Notes: generated by a model not told the origin, from the sequence alone. DNA of 15,980 nt from Miniphocaeibacter sp964345925 (GCA_964345925.1 CAYFSP010000039.1:1-15980), one strand, 5' to 3'. Positions 8,166 through 15,980 are shown, counted from the stretch's first letter. Made by a program: numbers and translations.

Positions 8166-8205
8166 AATATATACGGTTAAATCAAAGGATATAACCGTAT
8201 ATATT
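8166..8205 (+). repeat. 14-bp inverted repeat between oppA2 and oppB
   Basis: AATATATACGGTTA (8166-8179) pairs perfectly with 8192-8205 across a 12-base loop. No T run follows, so it is not a standard intrinsic terminator. It lies about 70 bases after oppA2 and 20 bases before the oppB -35. It may protect the oppA2 mRNA 3' end, help termination, or bind a regulator. Confidence 0.6.
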
Positions 8206-8225
8206 AATATAATAAGCTTTTAACA

Positions 8226-8255
8226 TTGACTTATATAGGGTAAAAATAATATAAT
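8226..8255 (+). promoter_or_regulatory. probable promoter of oppBCDF
   Basis: TTGACT (8226-8231) and TATAAT (8250-8255) with an 18-base spacer are the best match to a vegetative consensus in this window. Transcription would start near 8262, leaving a leader of about 75 bases that contains the hairpin at 8276-8314. Confidence 0.75.
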
Positions 8256-8275
8256 ATAGTGTGGTGTAATCATTA

Positions 8276-8314
8276 TAATGGTAAGTAGAGAAATACTTTC
8301 TTTACTTACCATTA
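8276..8314 (+). promoter_or_regulatory. strong 5'-leader hairpin upstream of oppB
   Basis: An 18-base-pair stem joins 8276-8293 (core AATGGTAAGTA) to 8297-8314, with one G-U pair and a three-base TAC loop. It lies about 14 bases after the predicted transcript start and ends about 10 bases before the oppB ribosome binding site (GAAAGG, 8325-8330). No T tract follows, so it is unlikely to be a terminator. It may stabilise the mRNA or modulate translation. Confidence 0.75.
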
Positions 8315-8337
8315 AATAAATTTAGAAAGGAAAAATT

Positions 8338-9267
8338 ATGTTAAAATTTTTAACAAAAAGGATTGTTATGGGTATTGTTACCATCTGGGTAATAATAACA
8401 GTAACATTTTTCATGATGCATTCAATTCCAGGTAATCCTTTTGCGAAAGAGGGAAAGATGCCACAGAATGTATATGAAAACTTACTAGCTAAATATGGGC
8501 TAGACAAGCCTTTAGGTGAGCAGTATAAAATATACTTAGGTAATTTAGCCAAAGGTGATTTTGGTGAATCAATGAAATCAAAAACAGAAACAGTAAACGA
8601 TATGATCAAAAGGGGGATACCTGTTACAGCACAGCTAGGACTTCAAGCTTTCGTTTTAGCAACGATTTTTGGACTGGCTTTAGGGTCAATTGCCGCACTG
8701 TATCAGAACAAGATACCGGATTATATAATGATGATTATTGCAATAATAGGAATTTCAGTGCCTAGTTTTATATTGGCAACATTTTTAATTCAGTTTATTG
8801 CAAAGGGGTCTTCGTTTATACCTATAAGTGGATGGGGATCATTTAAATATACAATACTTCCTACAATAGCTTTAGCGATGATGCCTTTAGCTTCTACAGC
8901 AAGGCTTATGAGATCATCTATGCTTGAAATATTAGGACAGGATTATATAAAAACAGCTCAGTCTAAAGGACTTAGTAAATTCGTAGTTATAATGAAACAT
9001 GCTATTAGAAATGCAGTACTTCCAATAGTTTCACAAATGGGTACGACTTTATCAAACTTGCTTGCAGGTTCTTTTGTTGTGGAAAAAATATTTGCAATTC
9101 CAGGTCTTGGAAGTTTCTTTGTAAAATCAATAACGGACAGAGATTATACTTTAATTATGGGTACAACAGTATTCTATGCAATATTATTGGTTTCTTTACT
9201 GGTAATAGTTGATGTACTATACATAGTTATAGATCCTAGAATCAAACTTTCAGGAGGTAAATCATAA
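8338..9267 (+). CDS. oppB: oligopeptide ABC transporter permease OppB/DppB
   Basis: A 309-residue inner-membrane permease that forms half of the peptide channel. The N-terminal membrane helix (residues about 8-28) is followed by the external GNPF segment and a loop with the family GDFGESM. Five further helices then follow, with the ABC-contact (EAA) loop at about 197-232, containing DYIKTAQSKGL and RNAVLPI. The sequence VVEKIFAIPGLG near residue 246 is diagnostic for OppB/DppB. Start ATG 8338 has GAAAGG upstream. The stop overlaps the oppC start (TAATG). Together with oppC, oppD and oppF it forms one operon preceded by its own promoter and leader hairpin. Confidence 0.95.
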   Translation: MLKFLTKRIVMGIVTIWVIITVTFFMMHSIPGNPFAKEGKMPQNVYENLLAKYGLDKPLGEQYKIYLGNLAKGDFGESMKSKTETVNDMIKRGIPVTAQLGLQAFVLATIFGLALGSIAALYQNKIPDYIMMIIAIIGISVPSFILATFLIQFIAKGSSFIPISGWGSFKYTILPTIALAMMPLASTARLMRSSMLEILGQDYIKTAQSKGLSKFVVIMKHAIRNAVLPIVSQMGTTLSNLLAGSFVVEKIFAIPGLGSFFVKSITDRDYTLIMGTTVFYAILLVSLLVIVDVLYIVIDPRIKLSGGKS

Positions 9268-10205
9268 TGGATAATACAGAAAAATATTCAAAAGATATGT
9301 TTCAGCCTGCGAAGAAGGATTTTAGTAAGGATAAAATAACCAGACCAACTATTAAGTACTGGGCGGATGTTGTTAGAAGATTAAAACAAAACAAATTGGC
9401 TATGACAGGCTTTATAATATTAGTTTTATTAATTTTAATTTCAATAGTAGGACCTTATTTAAGTGGTTACGACTATCGTACACAGGATTATGTAAATACG
9501 AATATGAGACCGAGTGCAGACCACTGGTTTGGCACTGATAACTTGGGAAGAGATCTATTTACAAGGGTTTGTTATGGAGCTAGATACTCACTGTTAATTG
9601 GTATATTAGCAGCTGTATTTGACTTTGTAATAGGTGTTTCCTTCGGTGGTATAGCAGGTATGGTAGGCGGGAAAGTAGATGCTATAATGATGCGTTTTGC
9701 AGAAGTTATCTATTCAATCCCTTATATGTTAATAGTAATATTGATTTCAGTAACATTTAGTAATCAAAGTGGTGCAAGTTTATTAACTCTTGTAATTGCA
9801 ATGAGTATAACAGGCTGGGTTCCAATGGCTATTATGGTTAGAGGACAGGTTTTACAGTTAAAGGAAAGTGAATATACATTGGCTTCAAGATCATTAGGTG
9901 CTGATAGTGTATATATACTTAGAAAACATATAATTCCAAACTCTTTAGGACCAATACTTGTAAATATTACATTGACAATACCTAGAGCAATATTCTCAGA
10001 GGCTACGTTAAGTTTTATAGGTTTAGGATTACAACCTCCACAGCCTAGTCTGGGTGTACTATCAAATGAAGGTATATCTGTTATGGGTATAGGATTGTTC
10101 TACCAAGTATTGTTCCCAGCTATATTTATATCTCTTATAATGTTTAGTTTTAACGTATTTGGTGATGGCTTGAGAGATGCCTTAGACCCAAGGTTAAGGA
10201 AGTAG
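9267..10205 (+). CDS. oppC: oligopeptide ABC transporter permease OppC/DppC
   Basis: A 312-residue permease that pairs with OppB to form the channel. It has the extended cytoplasmic N-terminus usual for OppC (residues 1-45, with the amphipathic RRLKQNKLAMTGF stretch), one helix, then the external segment HWFGTDNLGRDLFTRV, a hallmark of the family. The permease core follows, with the EAA loop at about 200-230 (SEYTLASRSLGA, IIPNSLGPI), then EATLSFIGLGLQPP. The C-terminal DALDPRLRK is typical. AGGAGG at 9252-9257 precedes the ATG, which overlaps the oppB stop by one base. Confidence 0.95.
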   Translation: MDNTEKYSKDMFQPAKKDFSKDKITRPTIKYWADVVRRLKQNKLAMTGFIILVLLILISIVGPYLSGYDYRTQDYVNTNMRPSADHWFGTDNLGRDLFTRVCYGARYSLLIGILAAVFDFVIGVSFGGIAGMVGGKVDAIMMRFAEVIYSIPYMLIVILISVTFSNQSGASLLTLVIAMSITGWVPMAIMVRGQVLQLKESEYTLASRSLGADSVYILRKHIIPNSLGPILVNITLTIPRAIFSEATLSFIGLGLQPPQPSLGVLSNEGISVMGIGLFYQVLFPAIFISLIMFSFNVFGDGLRDALDPRLRK

Positions 10206-10211
10206 GTAATT

Positions 10212-11210
10212 ATGGATAATATTTTAGAAGTAAAAAATTTAGCTGTTTCTTTCCAAACATTTTTTGGAGAGGTAGAAGCTGTTAGAAATATATCCTTCAA
10301 TGTAGAGAGGGGAAAGACAGTAGCAATAGTAGGGGAGTCCGGTTGCGGTAAGTCCGTAACGGCAAACTCAATTATACAATTATTGCCAAAACCTCCAGCA
10401 GTTTATAAAAATGGAGAAATATTATTTAATGGAGAAAATCTTTTAAATAAATCTAACAAAGAAATGACTGAAATAAGAGGAAATAATATTTCCATGGTAT
10501 TTCAAGATCCTATGACTTCGCTGAATCCTACTATGAAAGTTGGGAAACAAATCATTGAAGGAGTAAGAAGACATAAGAAGATCTCCAATGAAGAAGGTAA
10601 GAAATTAGCAATAGAAATGTTAAAGATGGTTTCAGTACCGCAGCCTGAAAAACGTGTAAATCAGTATCCACATGAATTCTCAGGTGGTATGAGACAAAGA
10701 GTTATGATAGCTATAGCAATGGCTGCAAAACCGGAACTGCTAATAGCAGATGAACCGACAACGGCACTTGATGTAACGGTACAAGCACAAATTCTAGATT
10801 TAATGAAAAAATTAAAAGACGAAATGAATATGTCTATTATTATAATCACTCATGATCTTGGAGTAGTAGCGGATATTGCAGATGAAATAGTTGTTATGTA
10901 TGCAGGACAAATCATAGAAAAAGGTAAGCTTGACGATATCTATTATAATACTAAACATCCATATACCAGAAAATTACTGGCATCTGTACCAAAGATAAAT
11001 ATGGATAAAAACGAAATGCTTCATTCAATAGACGGTTCACCACCTGATCTATATATTCCTCCAAAGGGGTGCTCTTTCTACGACAGATGTGATGAAGCAA
11101 TGGTAATTTGTGAAAAACATATGCCAGAGTTTATAGATCATGGAAATGAACATTGCAGTAGTTGTTGGTTAAACCATCCTCAGTGTCAAAAGAAAGAGGA
11201 GGTAAAATAA
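10212..11210 (+). CDS. oppD: oligopeptide ABC transporter ATPase OppD
   Basis: A 332-residue cytoplasmic ATPase that powers peptide import with OppF. Visible elements are Walker A GESGCGKS (residues 41-48), the Q-loop FQDPMTSLNP, the signature FSGGMRQR (156-163), Walker B LLIADEP (Asp180, Glu181) and the switch THD (His214). The C-terminal oligopeptide/dipeptide extension holds Cys287, Cys293, Cys300 and Cys315, the family cysteine set, plus Cys318 and one more beyond. An iron-sulphur cluster has been reported at this position in mycobacterial OppD. The gene starts six bases after oppC and its TAA overlaps the oppF ATG. Confidence 0.95.
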   Translation: MDNILEVKNLAVSFQTFFGEVEAVRNISFNVERGKTVAIVGESGCGKSVTANSIIQLLPKPPAVYKNGEILFNGENLLNKSNKEMTEIRGNNISMVFQDPMTSLNPTMKVGKQIIEGVRRHKKISNEEGKKLAIEMLKMVSVPQPEKRVNQYPHEFSGGMRQRVMIAIAMAAKPELLIADEPTTALDVTVQAQILDLMKKLKDEMNMSIIIITHDLGVVADIADEIVVMYAGQIIEKGKLDDIYYNTKHPYTRKLLASVPKINMDKNEMLHSIDGSPPDLYIPPKGCSFYDRCDEAMVICEKHMPEFIDHGNEHCSSCWLNHPQCQKKEEVK

Positions 11211-12178
11211 TGGCTGAAAAATTAGTGGAAGTAAATAATTTAAGTAAGTATTTTAATGTAGCAGGTGGAAAACTAAAAGCCGTTGACGGAATTAGTTTTT
11301 ATATAAATAAAGGTGAAACATTTGGACTTGTAGGAGAATCAGGCTGTGGTAAATCAACAGCAGGAAGAACTATGTTAAGACTTTATGAACCTACAACTGG
11401 AGAAATTAAATTCAAAGGTAAAGATATTTGCAAATACTCTAATAAGGAAATGAAAAATATTAGAAAAGAAATGCAGATGATATTCCAAGATCCTTATGCA
11501 TCTTTAGACCCTAGACTTACAGTTGCAGAAATTATAGGTGAACCTTTTGAAATATATGGAATACTTAAAGGTGAAGAAAGACATAAAAGGGTAGTTGAGT
11601 TATTGAATATAGTTGGTTTAAGTGAAGAACATGCCCAAAGGTTCCCTCATGAGTTCTCTGGTGGTCAAAGACAGAGAGTTGGTATAGCTAGAGCGTTGGC
11701 GTTAGATCCAGAATTCATAATATGTGATGAGCCTATTTCGGCACTAGACGTTTCTATACAGGCGCAAGTTGTAAACCTATTAAAGGATTTACAGGAAAAC
11801 TTAGGATTAACATTATTATTTATAGCTCATGATTTATCTATGGTTAGATATATATCGGATAGAGTTGGAGTAATGTACTTAGGTAATTTAGTAGAGCTTT
11901 CCGATAGTGAGAGACTTTATGAAAAGCCACTTCATCCTTATACAAAGGCGTTGTTGTCTGCAATACCTGTAGCGGATCCAGAATTACAAAAATCTAGACA
12001 TAGGATAAAACTAGATGGAGAAGTTCCTAGTCCTATAGATCCTAAACCTGGATGTAGATTTGTGGATAGATGTGAGTATGCTACAGATTTATGTAGAGAA
12101 ACAAATCCTGTATTAGAAGAAGTAGAGCCAGGACATTTTGTTGCTTGTTTAAGAGTAAAAGAAATAAATAAACTATAA
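11210..12178 (+). CDS. oppF: oligopeptide ABC transporter ATPase OppF
   Basis: The second ATPase of the transporter, 322 residues from the ATG at 11210. That start is favoured because AGGAGG (11197-11202) lies seven bases upstream, the ATG overlaps the oppD stop (TAATG), and the protein then begins MAEKLVEVNNLSKYF as OppF proteins do. A TTG-initiated extension from 11162 would lie inside oppD. Motifs are Walker A GESGCGKS (42-49), Q-loop FQDPYASLDP, signature FSGGQRQR (149-156), Walker B ICDEP (Asp173, Glu174), switch AHD (His207) and the C-terminal GCRFVDRC, LCRE and ACL cysteines. It ends the operon, 18 bases before a strong terminator stem. Confidence 0.95.
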   Translation: MAEKLVEVNNLSKYFNVAGGKLKAVDGISFYINKGETFGLVGESGCGKSTAGRTMLRLYEPTTGEIKFKGKDICKYSNKEMKNIRKEMQMIFQDPYASLDPRLTVAEIIGEPFEIYGILKGEERHKRVVELLNIVGLSEEHAQRFPHEFSGGQRQRVGIARALALDPEFIICDEPISALDVSIQAQVVNLLKDLQENLGLTLLFIAHDLSMVRYISDRVGVMYLGNLVELSDSERLYEKPLHPYTKALLSAIPVADPELQKSRHRIKLDGEVPSPIDPKPGCRFVDRCEYATDLCRETNPVLEEVEPGHFVACLRVKEINKL

Positions 12179-12196
12179 AAAATAATATATGAATTT

Positions 12197-12235
12197 AAAA
12201 TACATTTAGAAAGTAATTTCTAAATGTATTTTTTT
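12197..12235 (+). terminator. intrinsic terminator of oppBCDF
   Basis: A perfect 16-base-pair stem joins 12197-12212 to 12217-12232 (arm core TACATTTAGAAA) with a GTAA loop and a T7 run (12229-12235). The GTAA tetraloop and flanking A/T blocks suggest it could work in both directions. Confidence 0.92.
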
Positions 12236-12343
12236 GATAAAAGTAAGAAAATCACAGAATATTTATACGATTTTAAATATGATAATTATATTTTAGGTAA
12301 AATCGGTAGAGATTTTTTATTATTTATAAATGTTACAATATTA

Positions 12344-12372
12344 TTAAAAATGTTCATAGCTATTGATATAAG
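12344..12372 (+). promoter_or_regulatory. possible promoter of the Bce-type regulator
   Basis: An extended -10 (TG at 12364-12365, TATAAG at 12367-12372) has a weak TTAAAA 17 bases upstream (12344-12349). It is the best candidate in the 172 bases between the opp terminator and the regulator gene, but the -35 is poor. Confidence 0.3.
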
Positions 12373-12407
12373 AAAATGCTACTGCTATTAAAAAGTAGAG
12401 GTATATT

Positions 12408-13091
12408 ATGAATATATTAATTATAGAAGACGACAATATAATATTAAGAGAAATAAAGAAAAATTTAGATAAATGGGACTATAATTCTTTTGAAATAAAA
12501 AATTTTAATAGGATTATAGAGGAAGTGAAGGAATATAATCCAAATTTGATTTTATTGGATATATCCTTGCCATTTTTTGATGGTTTTTATTGGTGTAGTA
12601 AGATAAGGGAGTTTTCCAGTGTGCCAATAATATTTATATCATCTAAAAATGATAAAATGGATATGATTATGGCTATGAATTTAGGTGGAGACGATTATGT
12701 TACTAAGCCTTTTGATATGGATTTATTAATTACAAAGATTAGAGCCTTAATTAGAAGAACATATTCCTTTAATGATGATTTAGAAATATATCAATTTAAA
12801 AATTTTACATTAGATGCCAATAAAAAGGAAATTATATGGGAAAATAAATCGGCGAATTTAACACAGACGGAATTTGTCATTCTAAAGGTATTATTTGAAA
12901 AAGCCAATTCATATGTTTCAAAGGATGATATTATTACTAGGCTTTGGAGTGAAGACGCATTTGTAGATGCAAATGTTATTGCAGTAAATATAAATAGAAT
13001 TAGGAATAAGATAAAGGACATGGGAGCTGTAGATATTATATCCACTAAAAAAGGAGTAGGATATGGTTTAATAGAGGGCAAAAATGTTTAA
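12408..13091 (+). CDS. OmpR-family response regulator, BceR/GraR type
   Basis: A 227-residue response regulator, full length. The receiver domain (1-115) has the acidic pocket EDD at residues 7-9, the phosphoacceptor Asp51 in LLDISLPFFDGFYWC, and Lys100 in VTKPFD. That FFDGFYWC stretch and the kinase and permease that follow are typical of the Bce group, which responds to peptide antibiotics acting on lipid II-cycle intermediates. The C-terminal winged-helix domain (about 130-225) contains LTQTEFVILKVL and the recognition region ANVIAVNINRIRNKI. TAGAGG precedes the ATG. The 3' end overlaps the kinase start by eight bases. The gene shows no lesion, unlike its two downstream neighbours. Confidence 0.92.
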   Translation: MNILIIEDDNIILREIKKNLDKWDYNSFEIKNFNRIIEEVKEYNPNLILLDISLPFFDGFYWCSKIREFSSVPIIFISSKNDKMDMIMAMNLGGDDYVTKPFDMDLLITKIRALIRRTYSFNDDLEIYQFKNFTLDANKKEIIWENKSANLTQTEFVILKVLFEKANSYVSKDDIITRLWSEDAFVDANVIAVNINRIRNKIKDMGAVDIISTKKGVGYGLIEGKNV

Positions 13092-14038
13092 AGACTATTT
13101 AAAGAGTAGAAAAGGTGAAATATTTATTATTGTATCAATTTTTTCTTTAATGTATTTAATAATGTTTTTAAGTAATAGCATGTATGAAAATTACCTGTAT
13201 ACTGTTTTTTAATAGTGTTCTTTTACATGGTTTATTTTATTTATGGATACTTTAAATACAAAAGACATTTAGAAATAGTGAAAAATATAAATATAAACAA
13301 TATAGATGATATTTATCCGAGTAATTTAATAGAAGAAGAATATTTGAAGAAAATATCTAAATGTATGATAGAAAATACAAATAATATAATACTTAGAAAT
13401 AATGATTTGGATCAATTAAAAGAAGATTATACAATTTGGATACATCAAGCTAAAACTCCTATAGCAGCTTTATCATTAATAATAGACGGCATTGATTTAG
13501 AAGAAAAAAGTGATATGAAACAGGAGCTATTTAAAATAAATCAATATACGGATATGGCGCTTACAAATATTAGATTACAGGATATACATAAGGATTTGGA
13601 AATAAGAGAGCATGATTTATATGAATTAGTTAAAACAGCTATAAAAAAATATGCATTGTATTTTAATTACAAAGGAAATATTTTAAATTTAGAAGAATTT
13701 TCAAAAAAAATAGTTACAGATGAAAAATGGTTCATATATGCAATAGACCAAATAATTTCCAATGCCGTTAAATATACGAAGAATGGTGAAGTCAGCATTT
13801 CTTTAAATGACAATTACCTTATAATTGAAGATACGGGAATTGGTATTAGAGAAGAGGATATACCTAAATTATTTACAAGAGGTTTTACAGGTTATACGGG
13901 AAGAGTTGAAAAAAAGCTACGGGACTAGGGTTATATATGTCCAAAAAGATTTTATCAACATTGGGTTCATCAATTAGACTAGAATCTATAGCAGGAAAAG
14001 GTACAAAAGTTTATATAAAAATTCCAGAGGACTTATAG
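13084..14038 (+). pseudogene. Bce-type sensor histidine kinase interrupted by two -1 frame breaks
   Basis: An intramembrane-sensing kinase of the BceS type in three reading-frame segments. Segment one (13084-13212) encodes the first membrane helix and stops at TAA just after a T6 run. Segment two, in the -1 frame, carries the second helix, the H-box WIHQAKTP (His at 13443, about residue 121), the N-box DQIISNAVKY, the G1 box EDTGIGI and LFTRGFTG. It ends at 13926-13928. Segment three, again in the -1 frame from GCT at 13916, encodes ATGLGLYMSKKI (the G2 box) to the TAG at 14036-14038. One extra T and one extra A would restore a single protein of about 318 residues. The second break lies on the classical slippery heptamer A-AAA-AAG (13910-13916). 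Decay, sequencing error and recoding all remain possible. Confidence 0.8.
13910..13916 (+). promoter_or_regulatory. A-AAA-AAG slippery heptamer at the second kinase frame break
   Basis: The heptamer is phased in the zero frame as A AAA AAG, and a -1 slip joins the kinase body exactly to its ATP-binding G2 box. A purine-rich GGGAAGAG lies just upstream (13898-13905). Downstream only a weak GGAC/GTCC pairing is visible. Its role is unproven, and a simple missing A would look the same. Confidence 0.35.
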
Positions 14039-14049
14039 TTCTCTTTTTT
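14026..14049 (+). terminator. short intrinsic terminator or attenuator at the kinase end
   Basis: AGAGGAC (14026-14032) pairs with GTTCTCT (14038-14044), with one G-U pair and a five-base loop, and a T run follows (14044-14049). It overlaps the kinase stop codon and lies 17 bases before the permease ATG. The stem is short, so it may only reduce read-through into the permease. Confidence 0.5.
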
Positions 14050-14066
14050 ATATTAAAGGGGAATAT

Positions 14067-15980
14067 ATGAAATTATTGTTTAATTTGGCTAAAAATAACA
14101 TTAAGAGAAATAGGGATATTTATATTCCGTATATTTTAACATTGGTTATTTCAATAATGTTGTTTTTTCTTATATCCAATTTTAATTATAACGATATGAT
14201 AAATTTAGAAATAGACAAGGCGTATATTAAGTCAGATGATGGCCTTATAGTTACGGGAATTGGAGCAGGCTATGATCAATTGAAGAAGAGAATGATAGGT
14301 GTTAGCTTAATAATGGTGTTAATAAACTTGTTCTTTAATCTATATGCCAATATATTTATAAACAAGAGAAGAGAAAGAGATTATGGTATATATGATATTT
14401 TAGGTCTTGATAAAAACCATATAATGCAATTAATATTAATAGAGAATATGATAATCAATCTTTTTGGAATAATATCTGGAATATTACTGGGAATTACATT
14501 GAATAAATTAAATCTATTAGTATTATCAAGACTGTTGAGCTTTGAAAATGATTTAACTACAGAGATTAATATTGAAGCTGTAGTCATGTCGCTTATAATA
14601 TTCTTTATAATATGTACAATTTCCATTATGGTGACCTTAATAAGAATATATAGGGCAAAAGGCCTTTCATTATTAAATGAAAAGAAAACAATTATTCATA
14701 ATAATAAATACTATGTAATTATAACGGTTATAGGTGGTATTTTAATAGGTATATGTTATTATTTTTCCTATACTAAAAATTACGGTACAAATTATATTAC
14801 AAATGATGGTGAAATTTTTTTGAAATTATATGAGGTCTTATATTTAACGGTTTTCTTAACTATGGGGACGTATTTAATATTTAAAGGTTGTACAGTCTTA
14901 ATATTAAATATATTAAAAAGAAATAATAGAATTTATAAAAAGAAGAAAAATTTTATAGCAATATCCAACTTGCTGTATAGATTTAAGTCGAATGCTTTAA
15001 GCTTAACAATAATTACATTATTAAGTACAATGTTTTTAGTATTTCTATTTACTAGTTTATTATCATAAGAAAGTTATTCCAAATCATATAGAGAGATGGA
15101 TTTAAATACAATATCCCATAATACGATAGATAGTAATAGAGTAAATGAATATATAAACAAAAAGGCAGAAGATAAGGATATTCCAATAGATAATTATTAT
15201 ATTTATAAAGTATTAAAAACTGATATTTTAGATGATAGTATAAAAATACTTAACAATGAAAGAAATATTGGTTTAGATATTTCCATAATGAAAAAATCAT
15301 CTTATAAATCTCTTACATATGAAGATATGGATATTTCAACAGGAGAAACCATAATACTAGGCAATAAATTATACTATGGAAAGGAAATGAAAGAGAATTT
15401 TTCAAATAGTATTAAACTATACGAAAATGAATTAGAGGTAAAGGATATAAGGGATATATCTAGTAATATGCAGTTGGACTATGAAGTGGATTCCTACCTT
15501 GTAGTAGTGGAAGATAAATTATACGATAATATTAAAAACAATTTCAAGGATGAATTAGATATAAATATAGTACAAAATTATATATTTAAAGGTAGTAAGA
15601 AGGAGATTAAAAATTTTCTAATGGAAATGGATAAAAACTGGTCTTTAGATGATATGGATAATTATTGGGACTACAATATGGATATTGAAACAGTAGATGA
15701 AGTAGAGTGTTATCCTGGTTCAAATTATATGTCATTTTTAGTCATAATATCAGGGTCTTTCTTAATAGGATATGGAAATATTGCAATAATATTTTTAATA
15801 AATCTTCTAATGGTAATTTATTATAAGCAGTATTTAGAAGGATATGAGGATGCAAAGCAATGAAAAAAGCTACGAAGAATTGGATTGACGAATAATGAGG
15901 TAAAAAATACTGTAAGGAAACAGATAAGAATATTCTTCTTTTTACCCCTTGTAGTTTCAATTATACATTTTATTTTTATT
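14067..15980 (+). pseudogene. BceB-like ABC permease with two in-frame stop codons, 3' end cut off
   Basis: A large permease of the BceB/FtsX-like type that in intact systems moves or frees targets of peptide antibiotics and also controls the partner kinase. The start MKLLFNLAKNNIKRN at 14067 has AAGGGG upstream. The first part has about seven membrane segments, with INKRRERDYGIYDILG and LYRFKSNALSLTII as family marks. It is stopped by TAA at 15066-15068. The same frame continues with the large extracellular domain and the next helix to YYKQYLEGYEDAKQ, then TGA at 15861-15863. After that it resumes in the same frame with KLRRIGLTNNEV and FFLPLVVSIIHF, which match the family position by position. 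The window ends with roughly 50 residues expected to remain. The two stops are substitutions, not shifts. No ATPase gene lies upstream within the locus. Confidence 0.82.

Noticed and set aside
11162..11209. TTG-initiated N-terminal extension of OppF
   Set aside because: It lies inside oppD in another frame; the ATG at 11210 has AGGAGG at correct spacing and starts like other OppF proteins.
15096..15863. Separate gene starting at the ATG at 15096
   Set aside because: No ribosome binding site precedes it, it starts inside the extracellular domain of a BceB-like permease, and the frame is the same as the upstream part across the TAA.

Overview
The window is AT-rich (about 70% A+T by eye), with AGGAG-type ribosome binding sites, sigma-A-like promoters, many stop/start overlaps of the TAATG or ATGA kind, and intrinsic terminators with long A/T stems. 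With its gene content (WalJ-RlmH pair, Bce-type two-component/ABC genes, lipoprotein OppA) this points to a low-GC Gram-positive bacterium of the Clostridia/Tissierellia sort. The phylum-level call is fairly safe; anything finer is inference.

Layout. (1) 1-2136, plus strand: the 3' part of an M20-family amidohydrolase/peptidase gene, a DUF3100-type membrane protein and a small unrecognised membrane protein, tightly spaced and closed by a strong terminator. (2) 2315-3656, minus strand: walJ (YycJ-type metallo-beta-lactamase-fold hydrolase) overlapping rlmH (23S rRNA methyltransferase); the terminator hairpin is built partly from the last rlmH codons. (3) 3719-4231: a stand-alone CinA C-terminal-domain protein. 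(4) 4473-12235: an oligopeptide ABC uptake system. Two tandem paralogous lipoprotein substrate-binding genes (oppA1, oppA2), each with its own promoter of almost the same design, are followed by a separate promoter, a striking 5'-leader hairpin and a compact oppBCDF operon with a terminator. (5) 12367-15980: a Bce-type (peptide antibiotic sensing/resistance) locus that looks damaged. The response regulator is intact. The histidine kinase needs two -1 shifts, at a T6 run and at an A-AAA-AAG heptamer. The BceB-like permease has two in-frame stop codons (TAA, TGA) with clear homology continuing after each, and runs off the window end. No ATPase gene lies between kinase and permease, where bceA often sits.

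How it works together: the opp block would import peptides, with two binding lipoproteins probably sharing one OppBCDF translocator. The M20 hydrolase next to membrane proteins suggests uptake or export and hydrolysis of an amide-linked small molecule (inference). The Bce locus would normally sense and respond to cell-envelope antibiotics, but as read here only its regulator can be made whole unless recoding occurs.

I did not find a clearly new system. The points most worth a second look are the broken or recoded Bce kinase/permease, the strong leader hairpin before oppB, the DUF3100/M20 operon, and the RlmH codons reused as a terminator stem. No tRNA, rRNA, CRISPR array, insertion sequence or riboswitch was recognised.
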